Positions 34,174-42,796 of a stretch of 64,000 nucleotides of DNA are shown piece after piece; the stretch's first letter is position 1, and every line of letters starts with the position of its first letter. Origin of the DNA: Takashimella koratensis (lineage: Eukaryota; Basidiomycota; Tremellomycetes; Trichosporonales; Tetragoniomycetaceae). The translations under genes and the position numbers were made by a program. The stretch lies in NCBI GenBank assembly GCA_003116875.1, contig BCKT01000007.1:62001-126000 (forward strand), read 5' to 3'. The notes beneath the pieces were generated by a model, which was not told where the DNA came from, made no database searches, and saw only the letters and a program-made list of their open reading frames with translations.

Positions 34174-34732
34174 ATGTCTACTCGAGTGAAATTCGACCCG
34201 AAGGACAAGTGGTCTCTCGACCAGATCAAAACGATGATCTGGTGGGGCAAAGAGAACGTTGCCATTCACTACCCTTGACCAATCTGAATGGTGGAACGAG
34301 GCGGTCGAGACATCTGTCTACGAGACGGTAGCGGGTATAAAGCGGCGCGAATTGCCCCGTTGGCGGCTTCCCCAATACACCAACACACTTATTTTACCCA
34401 TCTACCGGTTGGCTTACGAATCCAACAATCTCAGTGCCGAAGCCAGGCAAAGCTTCACGGACCTTCATATCATTCTGAGGTGGTCGAAGCGAGCTGCACT
34501 CAGTGTTGCCCAATAGTAAGCAATTAAGCGTGAGGGATTGAGTTAACATCCGATTGTTCTCAGCACCCGACTTCGACATATATGTCGTGAGGCTTTCAGC
34601 TTTGAAGTCAACAGTTATTGGGAAAGCGTTCTGGTGAATCCGTTCTATGCACTTGACCGGCAGGAGGCAGAGAAATCAAGGCAATTGGCAAGATCTACAA
34701 CGGATACACAGGAGGAGACCGAGGGAGGATAG
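34174..34732 (+). pseudogene. Array copy 3: frameshifted and internally deleted
   Basis: The ATG at 34174 opens MSTRVKFDPKDKWSLDQIKT then MIWWGKENVAIH, matching the N-termini of copies 4 and 5, and stops after 34 codons. One frame over, similarity resumes as TLDQSEWWNEAVETSVYETV. About 80-100 residues of the usual centre are missing: the frame passes directly into LPIYRLAYESNNLSAEARQS then FTDLHIILRWSKR. A phase-2 intron (34516-34563) leads to a well-preserved C-terminal exon: RLRHICREAFSFEVNSYWES then VLVNPFYALD, ending at 34732. The C-terminal exon keeps the Cys, Ala-Phe and Asn-Pro-Phe positions although the rest is decayed. It is non-functional as a full-length protein unless the shift is an assembly error. 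Confidence 0.65.
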
Positions 34733-34795
34733 ATGTCATTGTTTTCAGGCCAGTCTTTGTCCTGCTCCTACCCTTTCTCACACCGACAACACCTC

Positions 34796-34837
<42 letters not shown>

Positions 34838-35496
34838 CACCGCCGCTGGAACTCATCAATCTCTGACTTGGTGCAGTAGTACGTGACTTTGTACCTCTGG
34901 GCTACCTTCCGTTCTACCATACTCTTCGCTTTAAGTTTTCTTTACTATAACATTCCATCGATCAAAAGTTCCTCAATGTGGAGACATCTTGAAATGCTAG
35001 ATTTATCGGTTTTAAGGCCCCTGAGCGGTCCTTCTACTTCTACGACTGTCCTGAGTCATCCACTTCTTCCACGAGCACGAGAGCTCACTATCCACGACGG
35101 CTCAAAGACAATAAGACATACCGGGAAGCACAAAAGGGAAAGGAAGGGGATAGCTCCCACTCGGTTGGCCGGCCGTACCATGGCAAATCCACCTCCCCGT
35201 TAGTCAACTTTGCCAGTGCCGACTCTCCGCGTAGGGAGCTGACCGTCAAAGGGTTTATGTAGTTTTATCGTCGGATTGTGGCTACCTGCAGCGCAGCTGA
35301 GTTTTCGTCCTTTGACTTCTTGACCCGTTTACATGCCGGATGATTAAGCATCCGCAACCCACCTTCAGAGCTGGGGTCGAACGGAGGTGGGAGCTGGTCA
35401 TGACTCTCCCGTTTCCCACACTCCTTGACAGCACACTATCCACGTCTACCAGCTCAAGCACTTAACTCTGCTTCTCGACCACGCTTACAACCCAAC
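34733..35496. other. Inter-copy spacer with long poly-C tract
   Basis: About 760 bp. It contains the 37-base C homopolymer listed separately. No intact gene; the Pro-rich ORF across the poly-C is an artefact of the homopolymer. Confidence 0.5.
34798..34834. repeat. C37 homopolymer
   Basis: Thirty-seven consecutive C residues shortly after copy 3. Its exact length is unreliable in any sequencing technology and it may mark an assembly joint. Confidence 0.95.
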
Positions 35497-36346
35497 ATGT
35501 CGACAGAGGTGACATTCGCGGCCGAGGAGCTGAAGACGGGCTTGTCTCAGTACGTGACGCTTTTCACGTGGGCAAAAGCGGAAGTCGCTTCCAAGCTCCA
35601 GGACAGCGGTCTTCTACTCACAGACCTTTGCAACACGAACGAGGAGGGAGTCCTGTCTTACGCTGTCATGATGGTGGGATACACGAATGAAGTCCTTCGG
35701 CGGTGGACTTCTGAGGCAGACGAACTCAAGCAAGACGGGCTTGTAACGGAACTCATTACCTACTACTGCGGAATCAACGTCTCAGACAGACCCCAAGTCT
35801 GCTTGATTCGTGATTTTCAGCAGGCCGTCAACGAAGTGTTTTCGAATCAGGACACCAATCTCGACAAGACACTTGCCTACCGAAAGCTGCTGTGGGAGGC
35901 AGGTTCACAACTCGTCATCACCACTCTGCGGAATTACGCGGATCCCATGCTTGCGCGTATCAGGGATTTTGTCAATACCAACGGCGACGCCCTGAACCGT
36001 ATCGAAGGTGCCACAGACAGCATCGAGATGTTCAAGACGTGCGTGCTATGGGTGAGCAGGCGGAACTTTGAAGAGGGAGAAAAGTACGTCACTTGATTTG
36101 AGTTTACTTCATACACCAGGCTGTATTGAAACTAACGCTTCGTGGCACCTCAGCGGGACTTTTGAGAGAATCATTTGTCCATCCGCTTTTGTTGGCGAAA
36201 GAGCGGTCTGCGACGGGAAGAAAGTCAACCCTTACGTCATGACTGCTGAGGAAAGGGGTACGAAGAAGAACGACTCGGAGGAAGATGAGGTTACGATGAA
36301 ATCGGAGAGCGACGAGAGTCAGGTCGGTGAACAGGGATACCCCTAG
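35497..36346 (+). CDS. Array copy 4: intact member of the unknown family
   Basis: Two exons, 35497-36083 and 36154-36346, join in phase 2 to give 259 residues. Exon 1 is 587 nt, the same length as in copy 5, and family motifs fall at the same residue numbers (Tyr-Arg at 128-129, central motif TLRNYADPMLAR at 143-154). The N-terminal third has FTWAKAEVASKLQDS and TDLCNTNEEGVLSYAVMMVG. ELITYYCGINVS follows, then a predicted helical stretch. Exon 2 reads GTFERIICPSAFVGERAVCD then GKKVNPY, followed by a Lys/Glu-rich tail of about 35 residues unique to this copy. There is no signal peptide or membrane span. The fold is probably alpha-helical and intracellular. Function unknown; no known family recognised. 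Confidence 0.8.
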
Positions 36347-37473
36347 CCGTTACCGCATTGCGAGATTGAAGTCTTCGCCTACCAATGTATATAACCTCCC
36401 TGCTGTGTGCTGAACTGCGGAATGGGTGTATACGACTCTTTGTCACCTAATATGTTGCCAAGCCAGCTACTGACCTATCACCGGTTTCAAACAATGCCCG
36501 GAGTTCACGTTGAGCGGAGGGTGAGAACCTCTCCTTACACAGGTCTTCCCTTAGCCAGTTACGTTTCATCACATCACAAAGTCAAATGCTTATCACGTTG
36601 AATGCACTGCGTGCTCAGGCACCACCGACCACCGTTGAAGGTTAGGGGAACGCAGAATAGATTATGCCTACATGCCGACCGAAGAATTTCACCATGGTAA
36701 GCATGTATCTCTGACGTCCAGTTTCGCCAAAGCGCAGTCATGCTGCCAACCAGTAGAGGTTGTGAATGGATATTTACGGAGGCTTATGGTCGGGGCAAGT
36801 TGACGCCAACAGTATTGCCGACGTAGCATTCTTTTGATTATGTCCTTTGACTCGCAGCTCAAAGGAAATAACGTTGTGCTCGGAACCAGACCAGATAGTC
36901 GAGAGAGGGGNTGGTGGTAGGGATTGGTATACTTCACTCGCTGTCCAAAGCGCAGTCATGCTGCCAACCAGTAGAGGTTGTGAATGGATATTTACGGAGG
37001 CTTATGGTCGGGGCAAGTTGACGCCAACAGTATTGCCGACGTAGCATTCTTTTGATTATGTCCTTTGACTCGCAGCTCAAAGGAAATAACGTTGTGCTCG
37101 GAACCAGACCAGATAGTCGAGAGAGGGGNTGGTGGTAGGGATTGGTATACTTCACTCGCTGTCCAAAGCGCAGTCATGCTGCCAACCAGTAGAGGTTGTG
37201 AATGGATATTTACGGAGGCTTATGGTCGGGGCAAGTTGACGCCAACAGTATTGCCGACGTAGCATTCTTTTGATTATGTCCTTTGACTCGCAGCTCAAAG
37301 GAAATAACGTTGTGCTCGGAACCAGACCAGATAGTCGAGAGAGGGGGTGGTGGTAGGGATTGGTATACTTCACTCGCTGTCCACTCACCTCTTGAAGATA
37401 TCCTCACATTGACACATCTGTTACCTGACAATTTTACAAACTCTCTCGCCCTAGTCCAACGTACGAAACAATA
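36347..37473. other. Spacer between copies 4 and 5, mostly tandem triplication
   Basis: About 1.1 kb; the central 657 bp are the 218-bp triplication listed separately. The rest holds no gene. Copy 5 starts 90 bp after the last repeat unit, so the repeat supplies part of its upstream region. Confidence 0.6.
36727..37383. repeat. 218-bp direct repeat, three tandem copies
   Basis: Units start at 36727, 36945 and 37163 and look identical. Each begins CCAAAGCGCAGTCATGCTGC and runs to CTTCACTCGCTGT. An undetermined base (N) sits at the same offset in units 1 and 2 (36911 and 37129), where unit 3 has G (37347). Identical ambiguous positions suggest an assembler-resolved repeat, so the true copy number is uncertain. 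The unit contains no gene. Confidence 0.97.
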
Positions 37474-38203
37474 ATGCAGACAACCGCGTTCTATAAAGCT
37501 GAAGAAGGCTTGTTTAGCTTGGCTCAAGCGAAGACCATATTGAATTGGTCCAAATCTGACCTTGCCACCAAGCTTGAGGGAAGTGTATTTTCTCAAACGA
37601 ACTACTGGGACGAGAATGAAGAGCTTAAACTGATGGAGGCGATCTCTATGGTCGGGCTCACCGAATGGAACACTGCACTCCCAACAGATTCCGGGCAGGC
37701 AGACTATCAGAAGAGGAACGGAGACCTACCAAGACTTACAAAATACTACGCAAGTGTTGACGTCAGCGAGACGGCGCCCGACAATATTTTGCGGTTCCAG
37801 CGGGATTTCACCAGTGCCAAAGAACAAGCTACGATGACTGGCACTGAAGTTGCATATCGAGACCTGGTAACTGCTGCCGGTGAAGGGCTGGTCACGGACG
37901 TTCTCCGACAATTTGCCGGTCCGCTCCTTGATCGGGTCTTGGTATTCGAAGCTGACAACGAAGACGCGCTCAGCGCGATTCAAGGAGCACAAGCTAGTAT
38001 CAAGAGACTTACACTCTCTCTCACTTTCCTCGGCCGATGGGAACTTTCAGCTGACGACCAGTGAGTGTCATCTTCCCAAAGGGCGAGGCCATGAGAGACT
38101 CTGCTGACGGGTCAGCTCGGTATTCAGAACCCAAGTTTGTGGCAAGGCATTTGTAGGCGGCATGACGGGCAGCAACAGGGACGTTTGGAACCCGTACGAA
38201 TGA
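37474..38203 (+). CDS. Array copy 5: intact member of the unknown family
   Basis: Exons 37474-38060 (587 nt) and 38116-38203 join in phase 2 to give 224 residues, the most compact form of the family. Motifs in order: SLAQAKTILNWSKSDLATKL (residues 15-34), TNYWDENEELKLMEAISMVG (42-61), RLTKYYASVDVS (87-98), ILRFQRDF (105-112), AYRDLV (127-132), VLRQFAGPLLDR (143-154) and LTLSLTFLGRW. Exon 2 reads SVFRTQVCGKAFVGGMTGSN then RDVWNPYE and stops at once, defining the minimal C-terminal module. No signal peptide, membrane segment or known catalytic motif is visible. Probably an intracellular helical protein. Upstream DNA is the 218-bp triplication. Function unknown. Confidence 0.82.
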
Positions 38204-38984
38204 CCTTAGGCGGCTGCTTGGAGCAATGCATATGGGTCGCCCGACAGGGGGGTTGGTTATAGCAAGCTCAGATGGAGAGGATAGAGCCAGATTCTTATTG
38301 CACCTCCCCCCCCCCCCCCTGTCCAATGGTTTCCCTCTCTTTTCATTTTGCTCCTTGCCTCAATCTGATGCAAATCCTCGATGACTCAGACCTGAACCCC
38401 GTTTAGCAGCTCGATCAGCTGCTATTCTCATTTGACTATCACATTTCCCACGGAAGATATCCCTCATGCTTTAACATTCACGATAGTTTACTCCTTCTAG
38501 ACTCGTTCTCTAACGGTCCATGCTGTTGCCTCACCTCGTCTACATCCATCGATTGTAACGGGTGGTGGGTTTACTTACCTAGATCCATTCTTTACCTTTC
38601 ACTCTCCCTGTCGTCAAAGGCGGTGGGGAAGAGTGGGGTGAACAGAGCCTACAGACCACGTAGGATCACTGCGTCATGCTAGAACCCGACCTCCCGCCGT
38701 CTAGATCTGCCGGTGCTTTCCTTGCCAACCGGCCAACAATAATGAAAGGTTGCTAAGACAGCTGTCTAGCGAGGGGTAGGTCGCCTGAGAGAATGCTCGT
38801 CTCACATCCTTTCAACTTCTATCCTTTCAGTGGGAGCTCGGGAAATGGCGTGCTCGCTGTGGTCCTCAAAATTGGGGGGGAAGAGAGAGCAGAAAAGGGA
38901 AAAGGGGGGAAATGCTTTTCACTGTTTGCCCATACCTCTTGACACGAGCCCCCACGACTCACTACACTCACAATCAAATCAACC
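38204..38984. other. Spacer between copies 5 and 6
   Basis: About 780 bp. A C14 tract lies at 38306-38319. A purine-rich GGGGGGAAGAGAGAGCAG stretch near 38874 and a CACTCACAATCAAATCAACC leader precede the copy 6 start. No gene. Confidence 0.5.
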
Positions 38985-39857
38985 ATGTCCGGCAACACTT
39001 TTGCGGGAACCCAGAAACCTCCTCCGGACGCTCAGGAGCTCGTCTACTTCGAGGCTGAGAGCGGAACGAGCACCGTGTCTCAACTCGAGACAATACTCGA
39101 ATTTATCTCAGACAAGATCACCATCGCACTCAAAGGCAGCAAGTTCACTATCCACGACTTCTGGGAGCCGGATGAGGAATCCGATCTGCGTACTGCGATC
39201 GAAAAACTCGGCTTGATCGATTTTGCTGTGGGGAGGGTGAGAGCGTCTGGGGTTCCCGAGGAAACAGCAGCTGAATTCGCCAACCGCTACCTCGAAGAAG
39301 TTCTGAGATACGTTGAAAGCGTCGATTGCAGCCCGCCATCCACGGATGAGCTTTCAACATTGCAGGAAGCCCTGGATTGGGCACGAGCGACGGCTACTTT
39401 TACTCCGATGACACCGCGTCCCCCAGGTCTTCTGCCCGACGAACTCCAGGAAAAGACCACCAAAGTTCTACAGCACTTTGCCGGTCCCATGCTCACCCGA
39501 GCCTACCGCTTCGTCACAGACAAAAACAAGGAGCTCAAGGCCTTCCCGGGAGCCGACGACAGTATTCGTCGCCTCGCACTCTCGGTGATGTTCTTTGGGC
39601 GTTGGGCCTTGGGACCGAAAGGGCGGTGAGTGTCACTGAGACCCGTCAGCAAGTTGTAACATACGTCTGCTGACAATGTGACGTATAGATCCACGTTCAA
39701 GACCGATGTCTGCGATCGGGCGTTCACTGGAGAGTTGACGGGCGACACGGCTGACTGGGTGAACCCCTACTTCCAGGCTGCGCAATCACCGTATTTCGAG
39801 TGGGCTCAGCGGAAGTGGGCTGCTGAGACCGAGACTGCCCAGCCATCTGAGAAATGA
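38985..39857 (+). CDS. Array copy 6: intact member of the unknown family
   Basis: Exons 38985-39625 and 39689-39857 join in phase 2 to give 269 residues. Compared with copies 4 and 5 it has about 17 extra residues before the central motif. Motifs: VSQLETILEFISDKITIALK (31-50), HDFWEPDEESDLRTAIEKLG (57-76), EVLRYVESVDCS (105-116), VLQHFAGPMLTRAYRFV (161-177) and LALSVMFFGRW. Exon 2 reads STFKTDVCDRAFTGELTGDT then ADWVNPYF, followed by about 27 residues rich in Trp, Gln and Ala (YFEWAQRKWAAE). No signal peptide or membrane span. Function unknown. Shared intron phase and motif order make homology with the neighbours secure. Confidence 0.82.
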
Positions 39858-40325
39858 GTAGCATGTTCTGTACATGCTCTGCGTCGAGAATGATTTCCGT
39901 ACCTCTTACTTGACTTTCAATGCCAGATTCATGTTTTTCTTCTCCCTGTCGAGAATTGACCTGTCGCGCCGCTCAGCTATCATCCAGAATGTCCTGTCAA
40001 ACTCTTCCTCATTCAGTCTCTACCCCATTTGCCTTCTAATTTTTGAAGGCCATTTGCTCCTACTCTGAAACGAGAGCCACCCACAACCTACTTTCGTCTT
40101 TTCTCTTTGCAGTCCCGTGGAGTTACAACAGCTCACCCAAATCTCGTCCAAGGAGGGCGTCAGCAAACCCTAACTCCTCCCTCCTCAGTCACTCATTTCC
40201 TCAACTGTTCACTTATTTTTCTTCTCATTCCATACTCTCCTCCTTCTTTCTGTGTACGTCCAAGCACCACCCCCCGAGTGATCGATGAGCTGATACTGTG
40301 CGCCTTTTCTTGACGACCCACCAGC
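39858..40325. other. Spacer between copies 6 and 7
   Basis: About 470 bp, pyrimidine-rich toward the copy 7 start as in other leaders of this genome. No gene seen. Confidence 0.5.
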
Positions 40326-41383
40326 ATGCCTCCACGCCGTACCACATCCGGTCTCCGACCCGCTCCGCTTTACAAACAAGTGGCGTCAGACTCTATTGAG
40401 CTGTCGAGCGATGAAGAACCCTCTCAACGAGGTGATCCGCCTCTCTCTCCACAGAGCGAGGCGTCCTCATCAGAGGTCATAGACCTCACTCACATACCAG
40501 ATGATGTATCGGCATCAAACGGAATTCCCGGCCCTTCCGTACGTTCAAGGGCGGTTCATATCGATCTCACTGGCATGGAAGACGACGACGACGACGGCGA
40601 CAGCCGCGTCGAAGACAGCTTCTTCCAGGGGGGCGAGGAAAGCACCGAGGAGGAGGTCGACAGGGCGTTTGTCTACACGGGTCTACGCACCAAGTTCGAT
40701 CCGTCCAACCAATACAATGGTATTATCATACCCCGCGACTTCATCGGTGAGGGGAAGTCGCAGCTTGAAAAGTCTCGCAGCTTGAAAAGTCTCTTTCAGG
40801 TACCCCAGAAGCCAGCGCTTTTCCATGGTGGACTCTTGATCGACAAAAGAGAGTTTTATCCTCGCTTGGCATGATCCATGTGACAGAAACTGTTGATGGA
40901 AAGAAGCAATGGAAGATAGCATACAAATCAGCTGTGAACGTGCTGAGAACGGCAGTCGAACAGGGGCGGTCTTCTCTTCCGGAGAAGCACAAGGCTCAAT
41001 CAAGCTGCAATCTCCTCCTCCTTGTTTTGGACTGGCTGGACGAGAAAGAAGCTTTCACCGATGTCCAGTGGTAAGTGATGGCTAAGTATTTCGAGCTGAC
41101 AAGTTTCGCTTCAGGCAACAGCTCAGTGATCTCTCTGGGACCGCGCTCGCCGAGAGTACGATCGCCAAGAGCGAGCACGACCCTTTGTACGTCGAGTCAA
41201 AACCGTCAACCCCGAAGTCAATAACCGACGAAGATTGGTACGTCAGGAGTCTCTAACCTGGACTGAAAGTTTTGTTACAGGGATGAATGCAGTCGTCAGT
41301 TGGAGCGCGCGGAACGCGGCCTTCTCGATCCCCACTATGTGCGCCCAAGCCGTTGGGATGACAGTGGCCCCGAAGTCTATTGA
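40326..41383 (+). CDS. Array copy 7: divergent family member with SUMO-interaction-like tail
   Basis: Four exons, 40326-40746, 40799-41070, 41115-41237 and 41281-41383, read in frame to give about 305 residues. The first 100 residues are an acidic, disordered extension absent from other copies. It contains DSIELSSDEEP, SEVIDLTHIP and VHIDLTGMEDDDDD; each hydrophobic core flanked by acidic residues fits the SUMO-interacting-motif pattern. Family features follow: DSFFQGGEESTEEEVDRAFV (the aromatic/acidic motif) and SCNLLLLVLDWLDEKEAF. Exons 3 and 4 both begin in phase 2 after a shared Trp codon, and both end in an Asp-Pro-x-Tyr-Val stretch (DPLYV, DPHYV), so the C-terminal exon looks duplicated. 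Intron 1 carries a short direct repeat (two CAGCTTGAAAAGTCTC-like units). It is probably nuclear if the motifs are real. Function unknown. Confidence 0.75.
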
Positions 41384-42206
41384 TATTCGCGTCAATGGTG
41401 ATTAAATCAACCACTCCTGCGATTTACATGGCAAGCACCCTTTTTTTTACTTGTACGTAATGAGGTTGGCCTCAGATTCAGGAAACGACGGGATGTTAAC
41501 TCCAGGTCATCACAGGTTATATATACCATTATCTACTTCCCATTCTTGGTACTTGATTCGTTGGGCGGAGAAGCATGCTTGCAGAGGGTTCGAGTTGTTA
41601 ATACGAGCAGTGAAATTCCGTACCGGTTGAGGATGAAACAAGCGTGAACAATAAAGTGCCTCGGATGAGACATGAAACGACCCAAAACGCCCGAACGCCA
41701 CGTTTGTGGCCCTTGCATACCTGCAGGTGATGGATGGAATTGGACCTGACGCTCGGACCTCTTTGATTAGCTTGAATGATTTTTCAGGTTAGATCAGCAC
41801 GGGCCTGACATGCGTCGTCGAGAGTCAGCGAGCGACGCGGTGGAGTGGAAGAGCAAGACTCGGGAGGAGTGAAGGTGAGACGATCAATCTTTGACCTTTG
41901 CACGATTCTCTTGTTTGCTTCTAACCCCCATCCCACCCCACGCACTAGCTCCCACACACCCACACGATACACACCGTCGTCACGCTGCGCAGTACGCGGT
42001 GAGTAAGCTACCGGCTACCTCCACCTCGACATATCCCTCCTTCGTCCCTCCCCTCTTCAACACGCCAAAGGAAGCGGACGCGGACCTGGATTTCCTGTAT
42101 GTCTGTCTGTGTGATATTGTGTGTTTCAAAGGACACCCTGTGCTCACAAACATCGCTTGCACCCAGACCCGATAGCGTTCCATTCACCACACACACGGAC
42201 ACACAG

Positions 42207-42266
<60 letters not shown>

Positions 42267-42796
42267 GGGCACCAGGGGCAAAGGCAGGGAGACTTTAGGC
42301 GGGAGGAAACACGCACCTCCTTTGAGGTCAACATCCATCCCCTCACCTCTTTTGTTGCTCACTTCCACCTCATCGATCACTTCCTCCTTATCCCTTAGGA
42401 ACAACGGCGACGGCGACGGCGACGGAGCAACGGACACGGAGACAGCACAGCAGAGAGCATAGACCTAGAGTGAGTCCTGCTTCATACGGCTCTGACGCTC
42501 TATCCCCATCCCGACGCCATCGGGCAGTGTCTCGCTTCGCTTCTCCGTGCCCGAAGGTGATGCTGATGGCCTCGAGCTGATCTTTCCCATCTCTCTCCCC
42601 TCCTCCCTCCTCCTCCCTTTTCCCTTCCTCCTCTCCCCGTGTCAGCTCGCTCCTTGCGCCATCCCCTGTCTGCTTCTTGTTGCTCATCTATCCCTTGCTT
42701 CTCACTTGGTCACCTCGTCCCTGCCTCTCCCCCTCTCCCCTTCTCCCTTGTCCTCTTATCCTTCTTCTCCCCGACCCGACCGAGACCAGCCTCACC
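41384..42796. other. Intergenic and 5' region with microsatellite
   Basis: About 1.4 kb. It includes the (AC)n tract, a short GGCGAC repeat near 42407-42425, and a long CT-rich leader before the 42797 start. A 5' UTR intron is possible. No separate gene seen. Confidence 0.5.
42209..42262. repeat. (AC)27 microsatellite
   Basis: 54 bases of perfect AC repeat, about 535 bp upstream of the ATG at 42797. Confidence 0.98.

Noticed and set aside
34647..34886. ORF with a polyproline run
   Set aside because: Produced by the 37-base C homopolymer; the same DNA overlaps the tail of array copy 3 in another frame.
36727..37383. Possible CRISPR-like array
   Set aside because: Long perfect 218-bp units without spacers in a eukaryotic genome; a simple tandem duplication.
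36689..37388. Repeated short ORFs on both strands in the 218-bp triplication
   Set aside because: The same chance ORFs recur because the repeat recurs; the unit length is not a multiple of three and no domain is seen.
30200..41383. Transposon or virus-derived origin of the array
   Set aside because: No reverse transcriptase, integrase, transposase, capsid or terminal repeats were seen; each copy has a normal spliceosomal intron.
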